A DNA stretch of 64,000 nucleotides. Source: Cladorrhinum sp. PSN259 (Eukaryota; Ascomycota; Sordariomycetes; Sordariales; Podosporaceae). The position numbers were made by a program, and so were the translations under genes. The stretch covers positions 186,001-250,000 of the forward strand of contig MU867114.1 in NCBI GenBank assembly GCA_033725935.1. The letters run 5' to 3'. The notes beneath the pieces were generated by a model. The model was not told where the DNA came from. It saw only the letters and a program-made list of their open reading frames with translations, and did not search any database. Position 1 is the stretch's first letter; each line of letters opens with the position of its first letter. This document shows, one piece after another, positions 1-12,048 of this stretch.

Positions 1-417
1 GACATTTCAAAGTTAGTAGCATAGATGCTATCTTAGGGACTTATATGAACAACCTGAAATTACAAATCGCCCAAACACTTAAATCGACGTACTAGTCACC
101 CTTTTCATCCCCTCACAGTTGCACAAAACAAGTAAAGCGATTTAACTTGCAACCGGCATTTGAAATGATTATCATACTTTTAATGGCCCATGGCAAGATC
201 TAGATGATGCTTCAGAGTCAAGTTGACCATTCGAAGGCGAGCAACCTCCTTCTTTCAAAACATGCTCCGGTAAGCCGTCGGTTCCATCTCGTTCGATATA
301 TAAATCATAAGGAACCTGGCCCAAACATGATATTCATAAATAAAAGTGCCGGCTGGGTGTTCCCCGTCCAAAGGCAACCCAGACATAAGATCGCCATCTT
401 CATCATCCAACCATATC
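1..417. other. Intergenic, left edge
   Basis: AT-rich sequence downstream of the stop codon of the Crh-like gene. Only short open frames occur, with no recognisable protein or RNA. It probably contains the 3' untranslated region of the minus-strand gene that ends at 418. Confidence 0.5.
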
Positions 418-1719
418 TCAAATCATCTCCCAAAACATGACAGCAACAAGGACAACCCCCCAAACTATCACATCATTTTGAACAAGGGAGTTTCCAGCAG
501 AAGTTATGTTAGGCGGCGGGATTCCAGTCGGGGTCCCGCGAATAAAAGTAGTGGCCGCCGTCGGGCTATCAACGGCATGGTCGGGATGATAGTTATCGGT
601 AGCATAAGGACGCGAAGAACTGCTAGCAACGCCAGTCGTGTGTTTAGTTGGAACAGGCGACTCGGCAACCTCGTCCTCATCCTCCTTCTCCTTCGGTGCG
701 ATGGATCTAGTCGGTTCTGCTGCCTCAACATGAGATGCGGAAGCTGAAGCCTCATCAGCCTCCAGCCTCTTCTCAGCCCCTGCCACCACCTTATCAGGTA
801 GCGGTGCCGGTGCAGGAACACTGCTGACAGAAATGCTCTGCCAACTGCCCGACATGTCTGAATACACATAACTGCCTGCGGGATGCGTGTTGATGACCGA
901 CACGCTCTCTAGATACATGGTGAAGGGACCCTGAGTGTAATTGGTAAGGCCACCAGCCCATTCAATGGTACCGTTGGCGTTCTTCGGATCACCACCGGCC
1001 CAGACGCCCATCTTGAGTCTCATTGGCGTCTGCGGATAGTTTTTCCCGCCCACTGCATCGGGATAAGCCAGGGTGCGAACGGGGAGACCGTCAATGGACC
1101 ACACCACCGTGCTGGGGGACCAATCAATGGCGTAGACGTGCGTCACACCCTGAGAATCGAAAACAGGAGATTTCCCGCCTCGGTCGTAGGTGGTCGTGTT
1201 GCCCTTGCCGAAATAATTAGTTTGAACATCATAGGGCTCACCGCCAAGCCACTCCCAGTCAATCTCGTCGAGATCATCCGATTCGAGCACGATACAGCTG
1301 ACTACTCCGGTGCCAGGAGCAGCACGCATGCGTACCTCGGCCCGGCCAAAGAAGAAATACCAGTTGGAAGTCAAGGTCGGGGAGTCTCCTTCCTTTGCGA
1401 TGGTCAAGGCGGCACCGAGGGGAGTGTACGTGATCGGTCCGTTAGAGCCCGTCCAATGCTTTTGATCAGGGCCGGCGCGGAAATCGTAGCTGTATGAGCT
1501 GACTGGCAAGGCCGCATCAGGAGGGCATTTCTCTGGAAGCAATCACATCGAGTCAGTCAGGTTGCTGTCTACCCTCTTCAATGATGGCGAAACAGGATAT
1601 AACCTACTCTGGGTCGGATTGCAGTTGGTGTAGGTCTGAGCAGAAGCCACCGTAAGCAAGGCGACGAAGCCCAGGAGTAGCGAATGCCGCCATGAAGGAA
1701 AGGATTGAGGAGACATCAT
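418..1719 (-). CDS. Crh-type GPI-anchored cell-wall transglycosylase (GH16)
   Basis: Two exons, 1608-1719 and 418-1532, joined over a 75-bp GT...AG intron; about 408 residues. The start was chosen because it gives a signal peptide (MMSPQ..., hydrophobic LLLGFVALLTVASAQ) and directly precedes the cysteine-bearing segment typical of Crh proteins. The GH16 active-site pattern ExDxE is visible as DEIDWEW, with the two glutamates near residues 127 and 131. After the catalytic domain comes a Ser/Thr/Pro/Glu-rich stalk and a C-terminal hydrophobic tail (VIVWGVVLVAVMF), which is the layout of a GPI-anchor signal. Known Crh1/Utr2/Crf1 proteins transfer chitin chains onto beta-glucan at the cell wall. 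It lacks an obvious chitin-binding CBM18, so it is closer to Crh1/Crf1 than to Utr2. The next gene, AP-2 mu, is on the same strand but unrelated in function. Confidence 0.9.
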
Positions 1720-2222
1720 GAAGGGAAAAGAGAAGGTGGCGTGCGCGGTCAGGTTCAAGGAAAGGTGAGGTTCGAGGTTGTTGGGAGAGGTGACAGACAA
1801 AAAGAATGGAGAACGGAAACAGAGAAAGAGACAGAAGGGTTCAGATTCCACCGGGACCGAAGTCACCACTTAAGGTGTCGTCAGCAGCCGGGGAGCCGGC
1901 GGATAACAAGAAAAAAAGGTTGAAGCGGGCAAGATGGGTGATGTCTGGTTCGCACCCACCCTGGAATGAACCAGAGCTCTCCTAACCACGCCACTCCCCA
2001 CCAACCCAGAGCTGGACCCGGGAACTTTGTTCAAGAGCTCCTTCCGAGGAGCATTAATAACTCTGCTTCTTTCATTACTGAGGTAGGTAAGGTAGGTATC
2101 GCGAATTCCTTCTTTCAAGTAGCCAAAAAAATCCATGAACGCCAGTGCTATGCAGTGCCCTATATATGGATTATCCGATAGCAAAAAAGAAACAAATAGA
2201 AAGATGGAAACGACACGGCACT
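1720..2222. other. Intergenic between Crh-like gene and AP-2 mu
   Basis: About 500 bp holding the Crh-like gene's promoter and the AP-2 mu 3' region. It has a purine-rich stretch near 1780-1850 and an AGGTAGGTAAGGTAGGTA run near 2082-2099. I see no further gene. Confidence 0.4.
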
Positions 2223-3609
2223 TCAAAATCTGCATGGAGAGAAGGGTTAGCAACGAATACTTGCCACAAATTGTTGTTGGCTGGAAGGGAAAAGCCACTG
2301 ACCTAATTTCATAACTTCCTGCTCTTGTCATGTATCTGACCCACTTGACGCTAGAGTAATTGCTCTTTTCAAACACCTTGAGGTATCTAACCAGTAACCC
2401 GGAGCTTGTAAACATCAAGAGACTGAAGCTCATGCTCAATGGAGGCCTGCTCCATGCCTTTTGGTTCGTCATGCTAGTCAGCTCGGCCTCTGCACTGAGG
2501 ACAAACTCGCTCTGGCCGGTGAAACGACCAATCTTCCACACAATATTATTTTCTGATGGCTCGTACTTGGCCTTTCCCTGGGTGCACCGCTCCGTGATCC
2601 TAGCAGTATTGAGCGGTGTCGGGATGCGCACGACGACGTTGGTAGCAAAGAGCTTGGAGCCAAAGTTTGCGCGCACTCCGATGCTGTATTCGACCTTTGT
2701 CTTGCCGACCTCGTTGACAATGGCGTGTACCTTGAACGGGAGATTGACGTTCTCGGTGGCGCGGTAGCGCATCAACTCAAACTCGCCGTCTGGAGGCACA
2801 AAGCTGATGATGCGGTCGCTGTCAAACTTGCCCAGCTTGACGCACTGATGGAATTGGCAGTCCTCCAGAGTAACACTTCCAGCGGCTGCCTTGGTTGCCT
2901 TGCTCCCTTGTCTGTTGCCGCTGGGCAAGCTCAGCATCCCGTCGTTATCGAGAAGCAGGCGATCGTTTAGCCCAAACTTGCACTCGGGAGTGCCGCTGAG
3001 GTATGCGCGCATGATGATCTGGCCGGTGACGTCGGCGCGCAGCACAGAACCCGTTGCGCTCATGAGGAGGTTCACGTCCTCAATAACATCGACAAAGGCT
3101 TCGTTTTTGCGGTACTTGACATCGGCCTTGCGCCACGACAGGGCGCCCGTGGCCTGCATTGTAATCTTGGCCGAATCCTCGACGGCGCGCTCGGACTTGA
3201 CACCTTCGGTGGTGATGTACATCTTGAGGGTGTCGGTCTCGGTGTTTTGTGGGTAGCCAAAGTCGATGATTTCGTCGAGGAGCTCATAAACCAGGACAAA
3301 GTTGTTCTTGACAGCTTCCTCATCGAACTTGCCAAAGTAGCCGCGGCCGAGCTGGATCAGGCGGTAGAGAAACTCAAAGACGAGGGCGGCATTGGCGTTG
3401 CTCTTGGTGATGGCCACCAGGTAGATGTTTTCGTGCTTGACATGGCTGAAGGTGGTGCTACCGAGGGTGAGGATTGGAGAGCGGACCTGAGCATTGCTGA
3501 TGACCTGGATGCGGAAGACGTCGGCGAGTCGAGGGCGGCAATCGTTGCGAAAGGCGCGGAAGATGAGGTTCTCACCCTTTTGGTTGAAGATTAGGATTCC
3601 CGAAAGCAT
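2223..3609 (-). CDS. AP-2 clathrin adaptor complex, mu subunit
   Basis: Exon 1 is 2303-3609 and exon 2 only 2223-2229, after a 73-bp intron. The product is about 437 residues, the usual size of AP-2 mu. The N-terminal longin-like domain starts MLSGILIFNQKGE; the C-terminal mu-homology domain includes FVPPDGEFELMRYR. The end YMTRAGSYEIRF is characteristic of AP-2 rather than AP-1 mu, and supports the splice: the last exon supplies only the end of the Arg codon, Phe and the stop. AP-2 mu binds YxxPhi cargo and PIP2 at the plasma membrane in clathrin-mediated endocytosis. In-frame codons exist upstream of the chosen ATG but would add an unrelated Asp-rich extension. A paralogue, AP-1 mu, lies 32 kb away. 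Confidence 0.95.
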
Positions 3610-4575
3610 TGTGTCGTCGTCGTCGTCAATGGATCGGCTCGTCAACGTCAATCGATCGGTCGGTGGTGGGTGGTTCAATGTGCCACCGACAGAGTGGTCC
3701 AGGGGTCGCTATTCGGGAGACGTGGATAGCGTGGAGAATGGAAATTAATTGGATTAGCGCGTGCCGACAGGGGCATGTCTCCAGGGATCGCGTGGTCAGA
3801 GTGTGGCAGCCGATGGCGGGCCGTTGACAGTCCGACAGTTGCCCTTGGCTGGATGAATGCATCAAGCATTTGCCCAGGCGAATCCCCACCAAACTTTCCA
3901 GTTTGCTGGAAGCTCCCGAGGTCGTCACCCTACCTCACCTGCCCCTCTTTGAACTGGCAGCACCTTCCTTTCTCCAACACTTCATCGCCGATGATCGTGA
4001 GGAGAGCTTCAGGCACCAATTTCCCGATTGGATAACCTTCAGTTGCCTGATCCCCGGCTTGTCTTACAAATCTGTCATGGCAATCCCGGATGCAGTCAGT
4101 CACAAGACAAGCCCCATTTTCATCATCTTCAGACACCTTCAGTGATGTCGTGAAACTGAAACAACCAAACAACTTCTGAGGCCTTTTCCGGAATACCACA
4201 TCGGGGTTTATTTGCACACCGCCGTCACTGTCGGCAGTGAAGCTTCTGGCGGCATTAATACCCTGCCAAGGCATGATCTGCAACCCCCATCCAACTAGGT
4301 TCCTGATGATGTCATGTCCCTCACGATGTGCGATGTCGTGGCCCTCAGTTCATTCTTCCCCTGAGTGAGACAAGTCATGCAGAATGATGTAGGGTTTCTT
4401 TGGGGGTAGATCATGTACTAGATGTGTACCTTATAATATTCCAATTTCCCCTTTCTGTAAATCTGGACAATCACACAACCCCTCCATCAACATTCTCGGC
4501 AGCCAAGTAGATGGTCTAGACCTTTTGACAGTCATTATACCTGTGTAACCACAACTCTAACCAACCCTGCCCACC
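3610..4575. other. Divergent intergenic region
   Basis: About 970 bp between the AP-2 mu start and the plus-strand gene at 4576. It contains only short open frames of biased composition on both strands. It presumably carries both promoters; I see no RNA gene or repeat. Confidence 0.4.
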
Positions 4576-5988
4576 ATGGATGCAGCAAACATGATCAAGG
4601 AGGAGGGCCTCAAGGTTTGTTGTGATAATCTTTTGACTATGATAATGTTTCTAACAATGTATAACAGAAAGGCTTCATGCTGGCAACCCTCATCTCGACC
4701 ATAGCAGGAACATTCATTACAGGAATCAACCTCTATGATCGTGTTGTCGACCAGCGTAGACAGCATAAGATGGACAGAACCCAAAACAAAAAGATCACAG
4801 AGCTGGAAGCTCGTCTGAGTCAGGCAGAAGCTGAGAAGCAACGGATAAAGGAGGCCAAGGACAAGGGGAAACGCCCAAAGAAGCGTCGTGACCGCGACGA
4901 CAACGACGATGATGATGACTCCAGCAGTGATGATGATCGCCCTTTGCGCCGTTCCCTAGAACACGGAGGACCAAGCATCCAGCGCGAGTTTGATCGTTAT
5001 CTTCGCAACATGGGGTCTAGATTTGCCCAAGGTGACCGTAAGTTCCCTCCATTACCGCTTTGTATTATTTTTTAACAATGCTGACATATCTGTAGTCGTC
5101 GCGCAAACCCAACTCCAATCCCAAATCATCATCCTCCAAAGCAGCGTCATCAAAATCCTCGAAGAAGCACTCATAACGGGCCAACCACCCGACATCTCTC
5201 GCCTCTACAACACCTCTGAATTCGCCCGAGAGGGAAGCATCCGCGCCCTCCAAGATCAATACCAACGCATGATCCAGCAATCTTCTTATCCCCAAAACGC
5301 TTTAGCCTACCGTGACGGACCACTGCCATCCCGTCCAGGTAGAAATCGTCCCGGCGCACCAATCCGGCGCATCTCCTCCACCCCTTCCCTTCGCGGTGGT
5401 TCTGAACACCAACCAAGCGAAGCCAATTTTTCCTACTCTAGACAAAAAGCTCTTCCACCACCATCCGCCAGAGGCCCTCCATCCACGACTTCTTTTTCCT
5501 CCCTCCCGCCCAAATCTGGCCCTTTATTCTGTCAATACGCAGAAAACCTGCAACAAACCAACCAGCCACTAAAGTCTACCTGTCCTTCGTGCCACATTAT
5601 CCTGAACGACCCCGCTGAGCCTTCCTCTTGGCGAGTCTCCAAAAAGCTTTCTCCTCGTGATCGTTCTACTTCACGTTCACGAGCCTCGACAGTTAACGAA
5701 GAGTTCGACCAAGCAATTACGCGCTCGTTTGTGTTGACGCCGAGATTCATGGCAAAATGCCATCGGGAGGCAGGGATAGGAGCAGGTGAAGGGTACGCAT
5801 GCTATCTTTGCGTGTGTAACAGGGATAGAGATACGCTGTGCAAGTCTGAGGAGGGACTCGTAAACCATGTGGCGAGTAAGCATGGGGTGGATGAGTATTT
5901 GGGTGAGAGGGATATTAGGGAGGTTTTTGAGGGTGAGTCGTCACCGCGGAGAGATGGGGGAAGGAGGAGGAGTTTGGGGTGGCGGTGA
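4576..5988 (+). CDS. Unrecognised protein: hydrophobic N-terminus, coiled coil, C-terminal Cys/His motif
   Basis: Three exons are inferred: 4576-4614, 4668-5037 and 5096-5988 (introns 53 and 58 bp), giving about 433 residues. The start sits in a good context (CCACCATGG) and the first exon joins in phase. Residues about 14-38 form a hydrophobic segment (GFMLATLISTIAGTFITG), probably a membrane helix. It is followed by a charged coiled coil with a Lys-rich then Asp-rich run, a proline/serine-rich disordered middle, and a C-terminal region with CPSCH and CYLCVCN...HVASKH arrangements that may bind zinc. I do not recognise a named family. The layout suggests a membrane-anchored scaffold, but that is inference. 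It converges on the bestrophin-like gene. Confidence 0.65.
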
Positions 5989-6523
5989 TTAAAAAAAATT
6001 AAGGGGGGAAAGGAAAAGGATTTGATGAAAAGCTGAAATATGGAAAAGACTGAATGGTTTAATATGGAGGACTTTTTCTTATGATTTGATGAGTTACGAT
6101 ACGACATGAGATAATGACGGCATGCAGCGAAAAGAGGGAAAGCAGTGAGGGGGAAAGCATTTTCAAGAAGAATGTTATGTTTAGAACCATTTATTCAGCA
6201 TTTCTTTCTGTTTCATACAACACCAAAAACCTTCTCCATTCTTTAACGTAACTAATAACAAGACAACCATCTCGTATATTTTATGTGAATTTAAAACGAA
6301 GTCCTTATATAAAATATCCCTTCTTTACCTCTTCAACGTTCGGTTTGTGTGTATTGTTAAAAGACAAAACATCCCCCCCACCAAACAATAAAAATATGAT
6401 AAACAGGTTCCTGCCCACGCCAATTACGATCCTTAACGGTGAAAATAAAAAAAACTTCTTTTGCCGATAACCAATTTTACCTCCCCACGCAAAGCAAAAT
6501 CCCCAAACAAAAATTAAAAAATT
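5989..6523. other. Convergent intergenic region
   Basis: AT-rich 3' regions of two converging genes. I see only short open frames and nothing supportable. Confidence 0.4.
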
Positions 6524-8136
6524 CTACACATTCTCAACACCAACCCTGCTAGAAGTCTTCTCTAGACTCTTCTTGGCTCCGCTCCTCGTCAGATGCTTCT
6601 TCCTCGCCTCCTCAAACTCCTCATCCTTCTTCTTCTTGCTCAAGAACGTGTGCTCAACCTTGTGAATGACCGCCTCGTGGATCTTCTCCTGCGGCCTGTT
6701 CATCCACACGGGCCAACCGCTCCCGCTCAGCGGCCACAGGACATGATTCGAGGAAGACTCCATCCACTCGCTGCTCGGACGGGGCGGGCGAGAGGCAATA
6801 ATGTCCATCTCGGCGGCCACCTGCGCGCAGTAGGCTTCCAGAGGCAAATCATTGACGTCTTGTCCAAAGGGGTTCTCAATCTCGCGGCCGATGAATAGGA
6901 ACGCCAGGATAATGTACGCCGCTACCACGGTCGCGGGGATGACGACCCACTTCATTGCCGGCGTCACGCTGTGCAGCTGGAAGGGAAGGAGCAAAATGTA
7001 AACCCAGGTGATCTGGGCGATGGCGATGGAGTAAGCGATCGGGAGCGGCGTGTTGAGCACTCGCTCGGTTCCCACGAGGACGTCGTTCAGGGTTGCGAGG
7101 TTGTTGTACGCCGTCGTCTGGTGCATCGTCACCGGCAGACGACCGGAGAGCGCCAATTCGTCCGTGTAGGCTGCCAGATACGAAATGATCTCGAGCGGCA
7201 GATTACCCAAGGGACGGTTGGCCTTCTTGAGGGCCTTGCGGGGGTTGGATTCGGCAAAGGAGATACCCAGGTACTCGCCCACGGACTTGAAGAAGCCCGG
7301 CTTGCGGAATACCCGCTGGGCGTTCTCGGGGTCCTGCTCGGTGGCCGTCTTGGCGAAGGTGTCGAGGTGGGCTACGAGGCTCTGGATGTCCTCGTAGTTG
7401 GTGTATGGCTCGAAGCGGAGCTTGTGCTTGAGGGCGACGATGAAGGCCACGATGAGGTTCATTGCTGTGAGCTTTTCCAGGACCTCCCTGCGGCGGACAA
7501 TCTCGCGCTGCTCCTCGGGGACGTCTTTGCGGCCGGTGGAGTGTACCCAGTAGACGCGGCCCAGGTTTTGGGATGCCAGGATCAGCTGGGCCCAGTATCT
7601 TCTGCCTTCGGCGTAGCGTTCGTATGCCGTTGAGCTGCGGAAGGACAGACTCAAACCGACGACGAAACCGAGGACCGTGAGAAGGGTGGGACTGATGCCG
7701 ACTGAGGGTAAAACATGTCAGACAGTTCCATGCTTGGGAGAACAGAAGGTGAAGGGAAAAACATACGTTTAGTCACCTTGATATGCACAATGGTGATCCA
7801 CGTAGCCCAAGCGGCAATAGCGATTAGAGGCAGGATCATCTTGGGCAGGATACTGCCATGCATCTGCATAAAGAGTGGCCATTTCGAGTGCTTCTGGATA
7901 TCTCGGGGACCGGTAAAGTAGTCGTCCAGGTCGAGCGAGGTGTTTTTTCTACTAAAAGGGTTCGGAGTGAAGAGACGGGGCGATGTGAGGGATGCAATGT
8001 CTTCTATCGCCGGGCTGCCGTTGGTGTTGATTCTCTTCGGCTTGTTCTTGTCATTTGTGTAGGCGGCTGGAGTCGGGGTGGAGTGGTGCTCGCTGAGCCC
8101 TTGAGCCGGGGCGGCCGCGGGACCGTCGTCGGCCAT
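6524..8136 (-). CDS. Bestrophin-like (UPF0187/RFP-TM) anion channel
   Basis: Exons 7767-8136 and 6524-7701 are joined across a 65-bp intron, giving about 515 residues. A disordered N-terminus of about 90 residues precedes the first membrane helix (LPKMILPLIAIAAWATWI). The splice joins TK to LGISPTLLTVLGFVVGLSLS, which restores the second helix and the family block SFRSSTAYERYAEGRRYW. Two further helices (YSIAIAQITWVYILLLPF; VVIPATVVAAYIILAFLFIG) are followed by the family signature REIENPFGQDVNDL. Bestrophins form pentameric, mostly chloride-selective channels; most fungal members are uncharacterised. The C-terminus is basic and probably cytosolic. Confidence 0.93.
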
Positions 8137-9293
8137 GATGTGCAGGTTGCAGGTGCAGGTGTGGAGAGAATTAATTAAGTGTGGATTGGACCAATTGGTA
8201 CAAATTGAAATTTGAAGCCCTCGGGACGTGTTCTTTCAGAAAGGATAGAAGAAAGAGAGAATGGAAAGAAGCGACAAAAAAAAGGAGAAGAAAGGGAGAG
8301 ATGGGAAATAATGAGGTGCCGAGGTGGTGCATCCTTTGATCGTGAATGAGATCGAATACCCGTCCCCATTGGAAGAGCTCCTGGAACACACCCACATCAA
8401 AATGAGCAGGGGTGCCAGTGTCTCCTGTCAGCACTGCTCCAGCGCTACAGGTGGTCTGGACCTTCTTGAAACGACAGGGATCTCGGGTGCCAAATTTGAC
8501 GAATTCGATGTTCCAAGCATTCAATTGGCGCGCGCAGAGGAAAAAAACAAAACGCTTGGGCCAATTTATCATCCTTTAACCTGCAACACGCGACCTCTTG
8601 ACGCCTCCGAGCGCCTCGTGGGGGCTCTTGTGCTGCTGGGAAACCTGTAACATGCCTCCGATTCTTTTTTTATTTGTGAAAACAAGAGACACGTCACACC
8701 CGCAGTCTAGACTAGTGTAGAGCAGTGCAGAGCTGCAAAGCTGACTGCGCACAAGCTTTTGCCCGCTGTGGATTGGCGCTTGGCGCTAAATGTGGTTGTC
8801 GCCAAGAAAAGAATGCGCGACTGCTGAGTGAGAAATCATGGATCTGCAGTCAATATCAATAGTTTAGGCATTCATCTGGATTTAGCACACCTTACAAATA
8901 ATTATTCAGGTTAATAAAAACAAATCCTGGTCACTCAACATCTTATCCGCAGAAATATGCATTCAGTTAATAAACACCGGGTTTCTTCGTTGTTGATCAT
9001 CTTCAATCACAGATTCACAGCCCCGGAAAGACCAACAAAGTGCCCCACATTCCACAAGGTCTGTCCCACCAGCTTGGCACACTCTTGTTTCAGAAGGACG
9101 GCAACGGCGCGTGCTTTGTTAGCGCGGGAAAACAGGGGCCATGCTGGATCTTGGCGATCACATCCGCTTGTGCCCCCTTTTTTACCTTGCAGAAAACCGT
9201 TAGAGCTTTTTATTATTTGCCTGTGTACTCGGTACTTGTAAAACACATGAAACGATGACAGACAGTAGCTAAACCTCGTATTTGACTTGGCCT
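8137..9293. other. Intergenic, about 1.15 kb
   Basis: Lies upstream of the bestrophin-like gene and downstream of the MFS gene, both on the minus strand. The sequence near 8640-8960 is AT-rich. Open frames here are short and biased; I see no gene, RNA or repeat I can support. Confidence 0.4.
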
Positions 9294-10953
9294 TTAATAC
9301 TGGAACCTCCATCTGGGGTCATCATCACCCAGATCCCAATCGTCCAGATCCCCAACGTTCTTGACTTCCTCAGTGATGGCGGCCCGCCTGGTGTTTTGCT
9401 TCTTCAAAATAATGTACAGAACCAGCGAGACGACAATGTTGCCCACAAGGTATCCCAGCGCAAAGCTGTGTCCGACAAAGTAGCGGGGCCCGTCGTTTTG
9501 CCGATACAGCTGCGTACCGAGCACCGCCCCGAGGTTTCCAATGCTGATTTGCATTCCGTTGGCGACGGCGCGCTTCGTCTGCCCAGAGACGTTGATGGCC
9601 GGCCATGAGAGAGCAAGAGCTGTTGCCGGGTAGATGCCGCCGGCGCAAAAGAAGGTGCCGGCATACGAAAGCCCCGGTCTCTTGATGGGATCATCATTGA
9701 CCAGAAGGAGGATGTATCCTATAATGGCAAACGAGGCAGACGCAATCAACGGAAGAGCACGCTGACCGTACTTCTCCGACAAGGTTGCCACGGTGAGCGT
9801 CGTGATGAACGCGAAGGCATAAGGCGGAATCGTCAGGAGCTGCGCGTTGGCTGCCGTATAGCCGAGCGCTCTGATGATGCTGGGCAAGAACAGGGAGAAA
9901 GTATAGAGCGGCAGACTCATGGTGTGGAAGCTCAGACCGTACAGCCAGCACTTGGGATCGCGGAGGGCCTTGGCCACGTTGCCCCAGGTGAAGCGCTCGT
10001 CGTGGGTGGCATCGCTGTCTGACGCCAGCCGGTTGCGAATATACGTCCTCTCCTTGTCTGAGAGGAACTCGGCCGTATCGGGATAATTATAGATGAAGAA
10101 ATACGCAGCAAATGCAACTATAACCGTGGCAATACCTTCCTGTCGCACAGTTAGCATGGGAATTCCCGACTCTCCTGAATCACCATGCGCACGTACGAGA
10201 ATAAAGATCCAGCGCCAACCATTCTCCCACACGATTCCCCTCATGTGCCCGATGCCCTGGGACAATTCGTTAGTCCATGGGTAACAACGCGCCAGGGACA
10301 GATTGGAAACAACTTACATAGGCCAGAATGCCACCAAATGATCCCGCCAGAGCAGCGGCACTGAAGAAGAGCGAGATACGGAACTGCCTCTCTCGCCTCT
10401 TGTACCACATGGAGAAGTAGTAGACGACACCGGGGAAGAGACCAGACTCGGTAACCCCCAAGAAGAAGCGAGCAATAAAGAAGCCGGTGAGATTCTGGAC
10501 TATTCCCATCAGAGTCGCCACGATACCCCAGAGAATGGTCAGAGTGGGCAGCCAGAACCTGGGAGTGGTTCTCTTCAGGATGATGTTGCAGGGGACCTCA
10601 AAGATGACATATCCGACAAAGTACAGAGTCAAACCGGTGAGGTACTCGTTTCCGGACATGTGCAAGTCGCCCGTGAGGCCCTCGATCCTTGCGTTGCCGA
10701 CATTGCTGCGGTCCAGGAAGGAGAGGAGGTAGAGGATGCCGACGGCTGGGAGCAGACGGATATCGAGCTTTCGAAGGAGTGACTTTTCGTTGATGTCGTT
10801 GTATTCCACGTCGTCCGTGTCTGAGGATGACGTCTGGCCCCCGAGTCCCCCCTCGCGCTTTTTCTCGGTGTCGACTTCTTTCCCCTCATATGGCGTCGCT
10901 CCTGGCTGGGCAGAATCTGCCGAGACCTTGGCCTCAGCCCTTTCTGTTGCCAT
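9294..10953 (-). CDS. MFS transporter, anion:cation symporter (Dal5/allantoate permease-like) family
   Basis: Exons 10318-10953, 10197-10256 and 9294-10139 give about 513 residues and 12 predicted helices. The ATG at 10953 was preferred to one 27 bp upstream because of its ACCATGG context. Family features: LDRSNVGNARIEGL in helix 1, RFFLGVTESGLFPGVVYYFSMWYKRRER after helix 4, and NGWRWIFILEGIATV, which is only restored when the second intron is removed. That intron is 57 bp, in frame and without a stop, so an unspliced form would encode 19 extra residues between ILE-type helix residues. The family takes up organic anions such as allantoate, nicotinate or other carboxylates with protons; the substrate cannot be read from sequence. 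Confidence 0.92.
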
Positions 10954-12048
10954 GGTGTATACTACACACAATGGCGTCAACCGATTTTGTCGAAACTGTT
11001 AAGGGTATAGTCTAATCAACTGAAAAGGGCTGTGGTATGACAATGTATTACTACGGCATATGATGGCATATACATCCGAGGCAGGAGGAGACATCGGGGT
11101 CTCTTTAATACCTTGCGCGTGAACCATGGTAGTAGTGAGCAAGCCAATACTCGATGGCGATCGATGCCCGACGCTGTTCTCGCTGTCTGTGAATCTTTTA
11201 CGTGCCCTGCCGTTTCCTTTTTTCGAGCCCCCATCACAGATACACTACTTGCAGTATAGCTACCTCAGGGCTGATATCATGGCCACATTGACGCGAAGAT
11301 TGCGCAATTGGCGGGCAGCCGCTGTCATTGGGCAATTCGCAGTTCGAGATGCCAAGGCGGCAGGGGTAAGCAATCACGACATCACCGTTTGTGGTATCTA
11401 TCAAAGCCATATGAGGTCACGGTCAAAGAAAGCGTAGCAATTGAACCAACAAAAAGTGTTGGTTTTTTAGGACATGTCCCCGGATTGTGGTTCTCGATAG
11501 CATCTTCAAATGCCGGTGGGGTGTGGCGCATTTTGACAGGCATCTCGGTTGATAGTCTTGTTATACCCCCACGACTCGGTTCGGTTTCGGGATCGAGCAA
11601 GCTGATGAATGGAGTTTTGCCTGTCTGTGAGGAACAAAAGAGTCTCGTAGCGGTTCAAGGTTTTCTAAGCATTGTGTAAGTGAATCATGTTCCCCCACGC
11701 ACGGGGATGGGCAATAAAATGGGGTTTGAACATCTAGAATTGAAGGAGTTGGATCATGAGGTTGAGGGGGTTGAAGAAACGGGAGGTACCTGGGGAAGGT
11801 CAGCAGATTACCTCAAAAACTGGAATGAGAAGAGCCCATTCCTTCCAGATGTCAAACTTTTTGGATGCTAGCCTTATTTCCTATCTCAACACCTCGTGGC
11901 TGCCAAATTGAATGGGCCAATCAGAATGGCCCCGCTTAATTTCCCGTCTGGGGAAGGAACCCCGTCATCATTGGGTTCTGGAACACCAGGAACTTGGAAA
12001 CTCGGTCATTGAACTCTTGAACTTCCAACATCGTGATGCATCGCAAAA
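10954..12048. other. Divergent intergenic region, about 1.1 kb
   Basis: Separates the minus-strand MFS gene from the plus-strand PLD-like gene. A plus-strand frame near 11308-11679 lacks recognisable protein features. I see no RNA gene or repeat. Confidence 0.4.
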
